Source: Thiotrichales bacterium (GTDB taxonomy: Bacteria; Pseudomonadota; Gammaproteobacteria; Thiomicrospirales; Thiomicrospiraceae). Taken from it: a DNA stretch of 52,875 bases. Made by a program: the position numbers and the translations under genes. Positions 35,005 through 44,316 of the stretch are shown here, one piece after another. Position 1 is the first letter of the stretch. Every line of letters begins with the position of its first letter. The stretch is from the NCBI GenBank assembly GCA_016936535.1, contig JAFGXP010000031.1, forward strand, positions 1 through 52,875, read 5' to 3'. The notes beneath the pieces are model-generated. The model did no database searches. It was given only the letters and a program-made list of their open reading frames with translations, and was not told where the DNA came from.

Positions 35005-35355
35005 TTATCCGTGCGATCCAGAGACTTCAACCAAAGACGTCACGCCCTCAAGCGTTGATTTTTTCTGAGTTGCTTCCAGCAAACGTTTTTTCAAGTGCAC
35101 CAATTCATCAGCTTGCTTTTGCGCTAACCGCTGCTGCTTGGCTAAGCGCCAGCGCAATTGCGCGACCTGTAACTTAATTAATAGCGCACCCAATGCCATT
35201 CCCAGCACCAACATCAAAGCCATCAACACACCTAATGGCCAATCAAACTGCTGCCAGAAAAAATCCACTTTTACAAAGTGCGGGTTTAACAAACCCAGAA
35301 AAAGCCCGCCCAGAATAAACGATACAGTTATTGAGAGAGAAATTAGGCGATACAT
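35005..35355 (-). CDS. lapA: LapA-domain (DUF1049) inner-membrane protein
   Basis: A 116-residue protein with two N-terminal membrane helices (about residues 5-24 and 43-64, [17 protein letters not shown]) and a charged coiled-coil tail (about 65-105, [20 protein letters not shown]), the plan of LapA (YciS). In E. coli LapA works with LapB in the control of LPS synthesis through FtsH and LpxC. The position downstream of rpsA-ihfB and upstream of pyrF supports the name, but the expected lapB is missing between this gene and pyrF. The 171-base gap to ihfB contains a terminator. Confidence 0.88.
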   Translation of the reverse strand: MYRLISLSITVSFILGGLFLGLLNPHFVKVDFFWQQFDWPLGVLMALMLVLGMALGALLIKLQVAQLRWRLAKQQRLAQKQADELVHLKKRLLEATQKKSTLEGVTSLVEVSGSHG

Positions 35356-35473
35356 CGCAAACCCTTTTTGTCGTTGAAAGGCAAACGCTCTGATTATAAA
35401 GGCAAGCTGTCGCTAGGCGTTATAAGATTTGCCCTATACCCAACAGAGAATTACACATCCACCGCCATAAAAA

Positions 35474-35501
35474 AGGCCACGGTGAAAAATCACCGCGGCC
35501 T
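35474..35501 (-). terminator. Intrinsic terminator after ihfB
   Basis: AGGCCACGGTGA (35474-35485) pairs with TCACCGCGGCCT (35490-35501) with one mismatch and a 4-base loop; on the minus strand TTTTTT follows. It separates ihfB from lapA-pyrF. Confidence 0.9.
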
Positions 35502-35526
35502 AATTTAGCAGCAGAAAACCAGCTTG

Positions 35527-35832
35527 TTAAACAAGAATATCGGTATTATCTTTAGACTCATTCACCCGCTCTCTTAGTGCCTTTCCAGGCTTAAAGTGCG
35601 GAACGCGTTTGTCCATTAACTTAACCGTTTCACCTGTTTTAGGATTTCGCCCAACCCTCGCTTTGCGATGATGCAAACTGAAGCTACCAAAGCCACGAAT
35701 TTCAATTCGCGCACCGTGAGACAACGTATCGATCATCGAATCAACAATTTGATTGACAGCCAACTCCACATCTTTTTGTGAAAATTGAGTCTGCTTGCGA
35801 GCAATTAACTCAATCAATTCTGACTTGGTCAT
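35527..35832 (-). CDS. ihfB: Integration host factor subunit beta
   Basis: IHF-beta pairs with IHF-alpha to bend DNA sharply at specific sites, aiding sigma-54 promoters, recombination and replication. The 101-residue protein begins [20 protein letters not shown] and has the HU/IHF DNA-binding arm [20 protein letters not shown], then RNPKTGE and [15 protein letters not shown]. It lies after rpsA, as in E. coli and Pseudomonas. The beta rather than alpha assignment relies on both sequence and this location. A terminator lies on either side. Confidence 0.97.
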   Translation of the reverse strand: MTKSELIELIARKQTQFSQKDVELAVNQIVDSMIDTLSHGARIEIRGFGSFSLHHRKARVGRNPKTGETVKLMDKRVPHFKPGKALRERVNESKDNTDILV

Positions 35833-35896
35833 TTGATTTCACTCTTATCTTATTGCTAACGAAAGAGAGTTTATAAAACCCCTATTAGACCAAAAA

Positions 35897-35939
35897 GCCT
35901 CTAAAACCATGAAATGATCACTTTGTTTTAGAGGCTTAA
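35897..35939 (-). terminator. Intrinsic terminator after rpsA
   Basis: A perfect 13-bp stem, AAGCCTCTAAAAC (35897-35909) with GTTTTAGAGGCTT (35927-35939), is followed on the minus strand by TTTTTGG. A second short hairpin (AAACTGG/CCAGTTT, 35941-35958) lies between it and the rpsA stop. ihfB must therefore have its own promoter or rely on readthrough. Confidence 0.88.
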
Positions 35940-35966
35940 CAAACTGGAAAACCAGTTTATTTCAGA

Positions 35967-37628
35967 TTACATCTTGTCTTTGAACAGATCGCCGAAAGTG
36001 TTGCCTGCAACGGTTTGTTGCTCGGTGTAACCTTTAATTGCTTCTTGCTCTTCATGCGCTTCTTTGGCTTTCACCGATAGCGAAATTGAACGGTTTTTGC
36101 GATCAATGTTAGTGATCTTTGCCGTTACTTCTTCGCCTTCACGCAATACAGAAGAAGCATCACGAGTCTCTTCCATCAATTCAGAAGCGCGCAAATAACC
36201 TTCTACTTCAGCAGCCAAATCGACTACAGCACCACGCTCATCAACAGATTTGACGATACCTGTCACAATTGCACCCTTGCCGTTTGAAGCAACAAACTGG
36301 CTGAAAGGATCTTGCTCAAGCTGTTTTAGACCAAGAGAGATACGCTCACGCTCAGGATCGATTGACAGAATAATCGTTTCTAGTTCATCGCCTTTTTTGA
36401 AGTCACGAATTGCTTCTTCACCAGGTTGATTCCAAGAGATATCCGTTAGGTGAACCAATCCATCAATGCCACCGTCTAGACCGATAAAGATACCGAAGTC
36501 AGTGATTGACTTAATTGAACCGGTAATCTTATCGCCTTTAGCATGAGTCGCTGAGAAACCTTCCCATGGGTTAACCGTGCACTGCTTGATTGACAAAGAG
36601 ATACGACGACGCTCTGGATCCACATCCAAAATTTTCACTTTCGTCGCTTCACCTAAATGCACCACTTTAGAAGGATGGATGTTGCGGTTTGTCCAATCCA
36701 ACTCTGAAGTGTGAACCAAACCTTCGATACCATCTTCGATTTCAATGAAAGCACCGTAGTCGGTAATGTTCGCAACTTTACCCATTACCTCAGCACCGAT
36801 TGGGTAGCGAGCAACCATATCCGCCCATGGATCTTCTTCCAACTGTTTTAGACCCAACGATACGCGGTTACGATCTTTATCGAACTTCAACACTTTGACT
36901 TCAAGCTCATCACCAACTTGAACGATTTCAGATGGGTGATTCACACGACGCCATGCCATGTCGGTAATGTGCAACAGACCATCAACGCCACCCAAATCAA
37001 TGAATGCACCGTAGTCAGTCAAGTTTTTAACGATACCTTTAAGAACCGTACCTTCTTCCATATTGGCCAGAATCGCTTCACGCTCTGCTGAAGACTCTTG
37101 CTCAATCACCGCGCGACGAGACACCACAACGTTGTTGCGCTTACGATCCAACTTGACCAGTTTCAACTCGATTTCTTTGCCTTCCAAGAAGCCAAAGTCA
37201 CGAATTGGACGAATATCAACAAGTGAACCAGGTAAGAAGCCGCGAACGCCTTCTACATCAACGGTTAGGCCGCCTTTCACTTTACCAGTGACCAAGCCTT
37301 TCACCACTTCGCTGGCTTCCATAGCGGTTTCCAAACGATCCCACGTTTTTGCGCGCTTGGCTTTTTCACGTGAAAGACGGGTTTCGCCCATACCGTCTTC
37401 TAGTGTTTCTAGATAGACTTCAACTTGATCGCCGACAGCAACTTCAAGCTTGCCTTCCGCGTTCAGGAATTGGGATTTTGGAATAGCAGACTCAGACTTC
37501 ATGCCTGCATCAACCATAACGGCTTCTTTATCAATACCAACCACCGTACCGATGATTAGAGAGCCAGTTTTAAACTTGTCGTCAACTAGAGACGCTTCAA
37601 ATAGTTCAGCGAAGGATAATTCACTCAT
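35967..37628 (-). CDS. rpsA: 30S ribosomal protein S1
   Basis: S1 binds mRNA and helps load structured messages onto the ribosome. The 553-residue protein has the full set of six S1 (OB-fold) repeats, e.g. [59 protein letters not shown] and [19 protein letters not shown]. The start is ATG at 37626-37628 ([14 protein letters not shown]), matching the family N-terminus; the open frame adds five residues upstream. There is no clear Shine-Dalgarno, as is usual for rpsA, which is autoregulated by S1. It follows cmk, as in most gammaproteobacteria, with a hairpin in between. Confidence 0.97.
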   Translation of the reverse strand: MSELSFAELFEASLVDDKFKTGSLIIGTVVGIDKEAVMVDAGMKSESAIPKSQFLNAEGKLEVAVGDQVEVYLETLEDGMGETRLSREKAKRAKTWDRLETAMEASEVVKGLVTGKVKGGLTVDVEGVRGFLPGSLVDIRPIRDFGFLEGKEIELKLVKLDRKRNNVVVSRRAVIEQESSAEREAILANMEEGTVLKGIVKNLTDYGAFIDLGGVDGLLHITDMAWRRVNHPSEIVQVGDELEVKVLKFDKDRNRVSLGLKQLEEDPWADMVARYPIGAEVMGKVANITDYGAFIEIEDGIEGLVHTSELDWTNRNIHPSKVVHLGEATKVKILDVDPERRRISLSIKQCTVNPWEGFSATHAKGDKITGSIKSITDFGIFIGLDGGIDGLVHLTDISWNQPGEEAIRDFKKGDELETIILSIDPERERISLGLKQLEQDPFSQFVASNGKGAIVTGIVKSVDERGAVVDLAAEVEGYLRASELMEETRDASSVLREGEEVTAKITNIDRKNRSISLSVKAKEAHEEQEAIKGYTEQQTVAGNTFGDLFKDKM

Positions 37629-37743
37629 GGATTTAGGTACCAACGTTTCTCAACCGAAAATTACTGCGAATGGGATATTCGTAACTCATCGGGTCAGTTA
37701 AATTAAACCAGTCGCCCCAAACGACCGATTATAAAAAACAAAA

Positions 37744-37767
37744 CCCCAGATTCTAAGGAACCCAGGG
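37744..37767 (-). terminator. Hairpin with T run between cmk and rpsA
   Basis: On the minus strand CCCTGGGTTC pairs with GAATCTGGGG (allowing G-U pairs and a bulge) and is followed by TTTTGTTTTTT. It may end most cmk transcripts or act as an attenuator in the 246-base rpsA leader region. Confidence 0.6.
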
Positions 37768-37874
37768 AGGCATTATTTACTTTAAAAACAAGGTGTTCGA
37801 CAAGATTAGCTTTGGATGCACTGAGTACGTCTACCAAACGCTAACCTTGTATTTTCACCTTTATTTGCGGAGCG

Positions 37875-38540
37875 TTAACTTAAAAAGCCCTTCTCCCAAA
37901 GCAAGGATTCTGTTTGTTGACAAACCGCCTCGATACTGAGCTCAGTCGTGTCAATCATCACAGCATCCTGAGCGGCAACTAAAGGAGCCGTCTTTCGAGT
38001 GGCATCCCGTTCGTCACGCGCGACAATGTCCTGAATAATTTGCGGGATGTTAGCATCAATCCCTTGGTTTTTCAACTGCTTAACTCTTCTTTGTGCACGT
38101 ATTTCAGCAGAAGCTGTTAAATACAACTTCAAAGGCGCTTCCGGAAAGACCACGGTGCCCATATCTCGCCCATCCGCAACTAACCCTGGCAATTGCGCAA
38201 AGGCTCTCTGCCTGGCCAAGAGCGCTTCGCGTACCTGAGCAATTGCCGCCACTTGCGACGCAATCGCTGCCACAGCTTCCGTCCGAATTTGTGCCGTTAT
38301 ATCTTGTTCCGCATAAAACACACTCGTGGCAAGGAAACGCACCGGCAGCTGTTGCGCCAAATCCGTGATTTCCGCCACCGAATCGACGCTCAACTCCTCA
38401 GCCAGCACTCCATAGGCTAAGGCGCGATAAATGGCACCGCTGTCTAAAAAATGAAAACCCGTTTTACAAGCCACCCATTGTGCAAGGGTACCCTTGCCGA
38501 CCCCACTTGGCCCATCAATGGTAATAATGGGAAGCGTCAT
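37875..38540 (-). CDS. cmk: Cytidylate kinase
   Basis: Cmk phosphorylates CMP and dCMP with ATP. The 221-residue protein has the P-loop IDGPSGVGKGTLAQWVA at the N-terminus, the CMP-binding LDSGAIYRALAYG, VADGRDMGTVVFPEAPLKLY, and the arginine-rich lid RDERDATRKTAPL. Its ATG overlaps the end of aroA by four bases, implying translational coupling. Upstream of rpsA, this is the conserved aroA-cmk-rpsA order. Confidence 0.97.
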   Translation of the reverse strand: MTLPIITIDGPSGVGKGTLAQWVACKTGFHFLDSGAIYRALAYGVLAEELSVDSVAEITDLAQQLPVRFLATSVFYAEQDITAQIRTEAVAAIASQVAAIAQVREALLARQRAFAQLPGLVADGRDMGTVVFPEAPLKLYLTASAEIRAQRRVKQLKNQGIDANIPQIIQDIVARDERDATRKTAPLVAAQDAVMIDTTELSIEAVCQQTESLLWEKGFLS

Positions 38541-39880
38541 GCCACAGTCTCCATCGCGGCAACTTGCATCCCGACTTGATTAATCAAGGGCAAGAAGATC
38601 GGAAATGAGGTATTGACATTGGCGCAATCATCAATGACTAAAGGCGCAGCGGCACGCAGCCCTGCTACCGTCATTGCCATTGAAATACGGTGATCATGAT
38701 GACTGAGAATTTTGGCTTTTTGAGGGCACTGGCTGCCGCCTTGAATAATCATGCCATCTGGCGTTGGCTGCGCATCAATCCCGACCGCTTGCAAAGCATC
38801 TGCCATTACCTGAATTCGATCAGACTCCTTAACGCGCAGCTCTTCCGCACCGGTCAACACTGTTGTCCCTTCAGCCGCCGCCGCCGCCACAAACAAAACA
38901 GGAAACTCGTCAATCGCCAGAGCCACTAAAGCTTCAGGTATTTCAATACCTTTTAAGGGCGCGTAGCGAATATGAACATCCGCAACCGGCTCACCACCTA
39001 CTTCATGTGCATTTTCCAAAACAATATTGGCGCCCATTAACCGTAGGATATCAATCACCCCAGTGCGGGTTGGGTTCATGCCCACGTGCTCAATGACTAA
39101 ATCAGACCCTTCACAAATGGCTGCCGCTACCATAAAAAAAGCCGCTGAGGAGATGTCGGAGGGGACATCAATATGACAAGCAGTTAGACGACCTCCGCCC
39201 TGCAAACAAGCCCGGGTTTGTTGGGCATCTAATTTTTCGGTTTGCACCGCATAACCGAAACCGTTAAGCATTCTTTCGGTATGGTCACGCGTCGGCGCAG
39301 GCTCAGTAGCACAAGTTCTTCCATCTGCATAGAGACCAGCAAGCAGAACACAGGATTTAACTTGCGCACTGGCCATCGGCAAAATGTAGTCAATGGCCTG
39401 CAACGGTTTACCACGGCCTTTGATTAGCATTGGCAAGGTACCGCCAGCCTGAGTTTCAATTTGCGCACCCATCGCCGTTAAGGGATCTACCACCCGTTTC
39501 ATGGGACGTTTAGACAAAGAAGCATCACCAATCAAGGTCACATCAAAACTTTGGCCAGCAATAATGCCGGCAAGTAAACGCGTTGAGGTACCGGAGTTAC
39601 CCATATCTAAAGGTTGCTTAGGCGGTTGCAAGCCATGCAAGCCCACACCGTGGATGGTAACCTTTCCCTCGTCCGGCCCCTCAATCTTCACGCCCATTTG
39701 CCGAAAGGCGTTGAGTGTAGCCAGTGCATCTGCACCTTCCAAGAAACCGGTAACGGTGGTAGTGCCTTCTGCCAAAGAGCCGAGCATAATACTCCGATGC
39801 GAAATCGACTTATCTCCAGGCACACGTACCCGCCCTTTAATATGACCCCCAGGTTGAACGTGAAATTGAATATTTGTCAT
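38537..39880 (-). CDS. aroA: 3-phosphoshikimate 1-carboxyvinyltransferase (EPSP synthase)
   Basis: AroA transfers the enolpyruvyl group of PEP to shikimate 3-phosphate, step six of the shikimate pathway. The 447-residue protein shows RVPGDKSISHRSIMLGSLAE, the PEP/glyphosate-site region MGNSGTSTRLLAGIIAGQ, the DASLSKRPMKRVVDPL block, and the C-terminal ELRVKESDRIQVMADAL and HDHRISMAMTVAGL. The residue pattern in the N-terminal motif (alanine in LLAGIIAGQ) recalls class II enzymes, as in other Pseudomonas-like clusters. It overlaps cmk and follows tyrA, within the aromatic supraoperon. Confidence 0.97.
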   Translation of the reverse strand: MTNIQFHVQPGGHIKGRVRVPGDKSISHRSIMLGSLAEGTTTVTGFLEGADALATLNAFRQMGVKIEGPDEGKVTIHGVGLHGLQPPKQPLDMGNSGTSTRLLAGIIAGQSFDVTLIGDASLSKRPMKRVVDPLTAMGAQIETQAGGTLPMLIKGRGKPLQAIDYILPMASAQVKSCVLLAGLYADGRTCATEPAPTRDHTERMLNGFGYAVQTEKLDAQQTRACLQGGGRLTACHIDVPSDISSAAFFMVAAAICEGSDLVIEHVGMNPTRTGVIDILRLMGANIVLENAHEVGGEPVADVHIRYAPLKGIEIPEALVALAIDEFPVLFVAAAAAEGTTVLTGAEELRVKESDRIQVMADALQAVGIDAQPTPDGMIIQGGSQCPQKAKILSHHDHRISMAMTVAGLRAAAPLVIDDCANVNTSFPIFLPLINQVGMQVAAMETVA

Positions 39881-39944
39881 AGTGCTCTTCTTCTCTACCC
39901 TAGAAATACGGAATCAAACAAAAATTACGAGAGTGCAAAGCGCT

Positions 39945-40829
39945 CTACGAATGTTTTTTACCCAAAATATGTTCATCGCGCGCTCGCTTGGCAGTCGCAA
40001 ACAATTCATAAAGTGCGGCGCCATCTTGCGCTTCAATCAACCCAATCATCTGCGTCAGATAATCACGATACTCGGTTAGCCATTTGCTAATTGCTTGCGG
40101 ATTCGCCAGAGCGATATCCCGCCACATGGTGGCATCACTAGAGGCAATTCGACTAAAGTCTCGAAATCCGCCGGCCGTATAACGAAACACATTGCCCAGC
40201 TCAGGATGCTCATGCAACATTTCCACCAGAGCAAATGCTAACAGATGCGGCAGATGTGAGGTTGCCGCAAAAACTTCGTCATGAAACGTGGCCGAAAGCA
40301 ACTCTACTTCCGCCCCTAAAGCTTGCCAAACGGCTTGAACCTTGGCCACAGCGACCGGTGAGCTCTGTGGCGTAGGAGTTAAAATCACACGATGTTTGAC
40401 AAACAAATCCGCATCGGCTGCGGCAACACCACTTTGTTCCTTTCCTGCAATAGGATGACCCGGCACAAAATTGGTAGGCAGCTCACCAAAAACCGAGTGT
40501 ACCGCATCAATCACATTCTGCTTTGCCGATCCAGCATCCGTTAAAATCGTATTTGGGGACAAGTAAGGCTTTAAGGACGCAATCACCGAAGGCATTGCAC
40601 CAAGAGGCACTGCCAACATGACCAAATCACTGTCCGCAACTGCGGTTTCGAGCGCCATGGTGGCGGTGTCGATCACATTCAACTCAATGGCTAACTGCAG
40701 CGCCTCAGTATCTACACCATAACCGCACACTTCTTTTGCCAAACCCTGCGCCTTAATCCCTTTTGCAAAAGAGCCGCCAATCAGGCCAACACCCACCACA
40801 GTAACTTTATTAAACATTTGTAGATTCAT
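39945..40829 (-). CDS. tyrA: Prephenate dehydrogenase
   Basis: TyrA oxidatively decarboxylates prephenate (or arogenate) with NAD(P)+ on the way to tyrosine. The 294-residue protein has an N-terminal Rossmann motif VVGVGLIGGSFAKGIK, the catalytic histidine region FVPGHPIAGKEQSGV, and the C-terminal helical dimer domain with FAATSHLPHLLAFAL and GGFRDFSRIASSD. It is not fused to chorismate mutase, unlike E. coli TyrA. The start at 40827-40829 (MNLQMF) is followed four codons later by another ATG. It lies between hisC and aroA, four bases after hisC. Confidence 0.94.
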   Translation of the reverse strand: MNLQMFNKVTVVGVGLIGGSFAKGIKAQGLAKEVCGYGVDTEALQLAIELNVIDTATMALETAVADSDLVMLAVPLGAMPSVIASLKPYLSPNTILTDAGSAKQNVIDAVHSVFGELPTNFVPGHPIAGKEQSGVAAADADLFVKHRVILTPTPQSSPVAVAKVQAVWQALGAEVELLSATFHDEVFAATSHLPHLLAFALVEMLHEHPELGNVFRYTAGGFRDFSRIASSDATMWRDIALANPQAISKWLTEYRDYLTQMIGLIEAQDGAALYELFATAKRARDEHILGKKHS

Positions 40830-40833
40830 TGAG

Positions 40834-41952
40834 TTACAGCACTTTGCTCAGAGCGCCGATGAAGTGGCTATTTTCGTGATTATTACCAATCGAAACTCGT
40901 AAAAAATTCGCTAAACCATAGTTCGCCAAAGGCCGAACAATGACCCCTTCACGCAGCAATTTGTCGTAAATTTCCAGTGCTTGCTCACCAAACTCAATGG
41001 TTAAGAAGTTAGCGAATGAGGGAATTACCTTGAAACCCTTGGCTTCGACCGCCGCCTTAAGCTGCACCATGCCCTGCTGATTGGTTCTTAACGATTTAGC
41101 CACAAACTGAGGATCACTCAATGCCGTAATCGCGGCCACTTGTGCATAAGCATTAACACTAAAAGGCTGACGTAACCGATTGATATAACCGAGAATTTCT
41201 TCACAACCCAGTAAATAACCAACTCGCAATGAAGCCAAACCATAGGCTTTAGAGAAAGTACGAGAAACCAGTAAATTTGGGTAATCTCTAAAATAATCGA
41301 CGCCATTTGGATAGGAGCCATCTGGACAAGCGTGCTCGGCATACTCCAAATAAGCCTCATCCAAAACCACAATCACATTTTCTGGCACTTGAGCCAAGAA
41401 AGACTCCCACTGCGCCTTGCGAAACAGAGTACCGGTTGGATTATTCGGATTCGCAATGTAAATCAGCTTAGTTCTTGGCGTAATTGCCGCCAGCATGGCT
41501 GGCAAATCGTGCCCATAATCAACCGCCGGTACCTCAACAGCTGTCGCGCCGACCAGTTGAGCGGAGATTGGATAAACAGCAAAACCGTACTGCGAATAGA
41601 TAATTTCATCGCCTGGCCCTGCAAATACTCGGGCAATCAATTCCAGCAACTCGTTGGAGCCATTACCAAGCGTAATTTGACCCATTTCAACCTGAAGGAA
41701 AGACGCTAAGCGTTCACGCAAATTATGCCCAGCCGAATCCGGGTAGCGCGCCATTTGGTTTGAAAAATTAAATAAGGCCGTTGCCACCTTCAGACTCGAA
41801 CCCAATGGATTTTCGTTCGAAGCCATTTTTGAAACATAACTGACTTTATATTGGCGCTTTAACTCATCAATAGGCTTGCCAGGCTGATAAGGTCTCACTT
41901 GGTGCACGGCAGGCTGAACCAAATGCAAAAAGTTTTCTGAAGATTCACTCAT
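40834..41952 (-). CDS. hisC: Histidinol-phosphate aminotransferase, likely also aromatic aminotransferase
   Basis: A 372-residue class I/II PLP aminotransferase of the HisC family. The PLP lysine lies in LLVSRTFSKAYGLASLRVGY; the pocket NPNNPTGT and VVLDEAYLEYAEH are present, and an early SNENPLGSS block is typical of HisC. Being in an operon with pheA, tyrA and aroA and far from any other his genes, it probably serves as the aminotransferase for phenylpyruvate and 4-hydroxyphenylpyruvate, as proposed for HisC paralogues in Pseudomonas-type supraoperons. Whether it also works in histidine synthesis cannot be told. Confidence 0.93.
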   Translation of the reverse strand: MSESSENFLHLVQPAVHQVRPYQPGKPIDELKRQYKVSYVSKMASNENPLGSSLKVATALFNFSNQMARYPDSAGHNLRERLASFLQVEMGQITLGNGSNELLELIARVFAGPGDEIIYSQYGFAVYPISAQLVGATAVEVPAVDYGHDLPAMLAAITPRTKLIYIANPNNPTGTLFRKAQWESFLAQVPENVIVVLDEAYLEYAEHACPDGSYPNGVDYFRDYPNLLVSRTFSKAYGLASLRVGYLLGCEEILGYINRLRQPFSVNAYAQVAAITALSDPQFVAKSLRTNQQGMVQLKAAVEAKGFKVIPSFANFLTIEFGEQALEIYDKLLREGVIVRPLANYGLANFLRVSIGNNHENSHFIGALSKVL

Positions 41953-41983
41953 AGGATAAAGGTGCCACTCAAAACGAAAAAAA

Positions 41984-43096
41984 TTACAAAGGAGAGATCG
42001 GGAAAGAACCGAGTATCTTGCAATAGGCAGCCAAAACAGTCACTTCTTGTAAGGCCGCCTGTAAATTCTTATCCTGCTGATGCCCTAAAACATCGATAAA
42101 AAACAGGTAGTCCCAATTTTTGCTTTTGGAAGGACGAGAAATAATCCGCGTCATATTAATGCCCCGACGCGCAAACGCTTGCAAGACCTCTAATAAGGCC
42201 CCTGATTGATTCTTAATTGACAAAACCAACGCCGTCTTATCTTCGCCACTGGGAGGAACCGCTTCTCGCCCCAAAACCCAAAAACGGGTGCGGTTGGCCT
42301 TAGAATCGGCAATATGATGCGCTAAGATCGGTAATTGGTAGAGATCGGCGGCTTGCTCAGACGCAATGGCAGCAACCGTTGGATCACTTTGCGCCAGAAT
42401 CGCCGCAGCCGCATTCGAACTCACTTCCTGCAAACGCGCCCAAGGCAAATGATTTTTCAACCATTCACGACACTGCCCCAAGGCTTGAGTGTGCGCCAGT
42501 ACTTGTGTCACCTGTTCACTGGAGGCAGCATGCGACAAAAGACAATGCTCAACGGCCAATTCCAGTTCGCCAGACACCAACAAAGAAGTTTTTAACAAAC
42601 TGTCTTGAGTGGTCTTAACCTCACCTTCACTGGAATTTTCAACAGGCACAATGCCGTAATGAACGTCACCTTGCTCAACCGCATGAAAAACCGCTTCGAT
42701 GCTCGACACCGCAACCGGATGAGCCGAGGTGCCAAACTGCTTGATGACACTGGCATGAGAATAACTGCCTTCTGGTCCCAAATAAGCGACCGAGATGGGT
42801 TGCTCCAACGCCAAGCAGGTGGACATAATTTCACGGAACAATTTAGCCATCTCTTCGTCAGGCAGCAGACTCGTGTTGCGCGCTTTTACCGCACGTAAAA
42901 CTTGAGCTTCCCGCTCTGGACGATAAAAAACGGCCTCCACCTTGCCGCCTTGCGTTTTAATTTCGGCAACACGATGCGCACACGCCGCACGCTGGCCAAT
43001 CAACTGCTGAATTTGTTCGTCAATTGCATCAATCTGTTGGCGAATTTCAAGTAACTGGGCCTGTTCAGCAGCGTTTTGTTCTGGATTTGGTGTCAT
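41984..43096 (-). CDS. pheA: Bifunctional chorismate mutase / prephenate dehydratase (P-protein)
   Basis: This enzyme turns chorismate into prephenate and then phenylpyruvate for phenylalanine synthesis. The 370-residue protein has an N-terminal chorismate mutase helix bundle (about 14-100, IRQQIDAIDEQIQQLIGQRA), a prephenate dehydratase domain (about 105-285, SVAYLGPEGSYSHASVIK and NRTRFWVLG), and a C-terminal ACT domain (SIKNQSGALLEVLQAFARRG) for feedback by phenylalanine. The ATG at 43094-43096 (MTPNPEQN) has only a weak binding site; the open frame reaches a GTG at 43171, so up to 25 extra residues are possible. It follows serC by 87 bases. Confidence 0.94.
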   Translation of the reverse strand: MTPNPEQNAAEQAQLLEIRQQIDAIDEQIQQLIGQRAACAHRVAEIKTQGGKVEAVFYRPEREAQVLRAVKARNTSLLPDEEMAKLFREIMSTCLALEQPISVAYLGPEGSYSHASVIKQFGTSAHPVAVSSIEAVFHAVEQGDVHYGIVPVENSSEGEVKTTQDSLLKTSLLVSGELELAVEHCLLSHAASSEQVTQVLAHTQALGQCREWLKNHLPWARLQEVSSNAAAAILAQSDPTVAAIASEQAADLYQLPILAHHIADSKANRTRFWVLGREAVPPSGEDKTALVLSIKNQSGALLEVLQAFARRGINMTRIISRPSKSKNWDYLFFIDVLGHQQDKNLQAALQEVTVLAAYCKILGSFPISPL

Positions 43097-43183
43097 AGTG
43101 GTTTCAGCAAAATTCAATGGATTGAGCTTTTCGGTTGAACTCCGTGGCCGCTCTGAACGACCGACGGCCACCCGAAAATCCGC

Positions 43184-44272
43184 TTAGGCGTGGGCGCGAG
43201 CAAAGTCTTGCATAAAGCCAATTAACGCATCGACCCCCGCTTCCGGCATCGCGTTGTAAAGACTGGCACGCATACCGCCAAAGGCTTTATGCCCTTTCAA
43301 ACTTAGTAAACCTGCCTGTTTAGCTGCATTCAGAAAGACGCTGTTTTGCTCAGCATTCGGCAGTTCAAAGGTCACGTTCATCCAAGAACGCTCAGCTGGG
43401 TGAATCCGGTTGCGGTAAAAACCAGAGGCATCGATAAAATCATAGAGCTTTTGTGCCTTGCGTTGATTGATTTGTGCAATGGCTTCCACGCCGCCATTTG
43501 CCTTAATCCACGCAAAAACCAGCCCAGAAAGATACCATGCCCAAGTGTTTGGGGTGTTAAACATTGACTCGTTATTGGCATAAGTTGACCATTTCAACAA
43601 AGTCGGGCAGTCACTTCGCGCTTGGTTCAAAAGATCGTCACGCACAATGACAATCGCCAAGCCCGCAGGTCCGATGTTTTTTTGCGCGCCCGCATAAATC
43701 ATGGCATAGCGCGAAACATCCAAGGGGCGTGACAGAATATTCGAAGACATGTCTGCAATCACTGGCTTACCTTGAGCAAAAACCGCTTCAAGATGAGCTT
43801 CTTGCAGCTCCAATCCAGTGATAGTCTCATTTGCACAAACGTGGATGTACTTAGCGTCGGCACTGAACTGCCACTGCTCAATCGGCGGCACTTGCGTTGG
43901 ATTTTCGCCCTCACCGGCAACCACATGAACCTTAGCATATCGAGACGCCTCTTTAATTGCCTTGGCTGACCAAACACCCGTGTTCAGGTAATCAACCGTC
44001 TCTCCGGGCGCAGTGAGGTTCAGCGGAATCGCGGAAAACTGCAAGGAGGCGCCACCATGAATAAATAAGACTTTATAGTTATTAGGAATCGCCATAATCG
44101 AACGCAAATCTGCTTCCATTTGCGCAGCCAATGCCATGAATTCGGCACTGCGATGACTCACTTCCATCACTGACATCTGAGTTTGATTCCAATTCAAAAG
44201 GGCCTGCTGCGCCTCCCGCATAACCGACTCTGGCAACATCGCTGGACCGGCACTGAAATTAAAGGTTCTCAT
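43184..44272 (-). CDS. serC: Phosphoserine aminotransferase
   Basis: SerC transaminates 3-phosphohydroxypyruvate to phosphoserine, and a related step in pyridoxal phosphate synthesis. The 362-residue protein is complete: FNFSAGPAMLPESVMREAQ at the N-terminus, VLFIHGGASLQFSAIPLNL, the PLP lysine in YAGAQKNIGPAGLAIVIVR, and C-terminal LKGHKAFGGMRASLYNAMP. It follows gyrA and precedes pheA, the first gene of the mixed-function block seen in Pseudomonas and relatives. An inverted CGTTTAAACG (44296-44305) sits in the short gap to gyrA. Confidence 0.97.
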   Translation of the reverse strand: MRTFNFSAGPAMLPESVMREAQQALLNWNQTQMSVMEVSHRSAEFMALAAQMEADLRSIMAIPNNYKVLFIHGGASLQFSAIPLNLTAPGETVDYLNTGVWSAKAIKEASRYAKVHVVAGEGENPTQVPPIEQWQFSADAKYIHVCANETITGLELQEAHLEAVFAQGKPVIADMSSNILSRPLDVSRYAMIYAGAQKNIGPAGLAIVIVRDDLLNQARSDCPTLLKWSTYANNESMFNTPNTWAWYLSGLVFAWIKANGGVEAIAQINQRKAQKLYDFIDASGFYRNRIHPAERSWMNVTFELPNAEQNSVFLNAAKQAGLLSLKGHKAFGGMRASLYNAMPEAGVDALIGFMQDFARAHA

Positions 44273-44316
44273 GACTTTTTAACCGTCTCTTTATTCGTTT
44301 AAACGTATTGTTAAGT

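Noticed and set aside
36916-37416. Plus-strand frames inside rpsA
   Set aside because: They arise from the repetitive S1 domains on the opposite strand and match no family.
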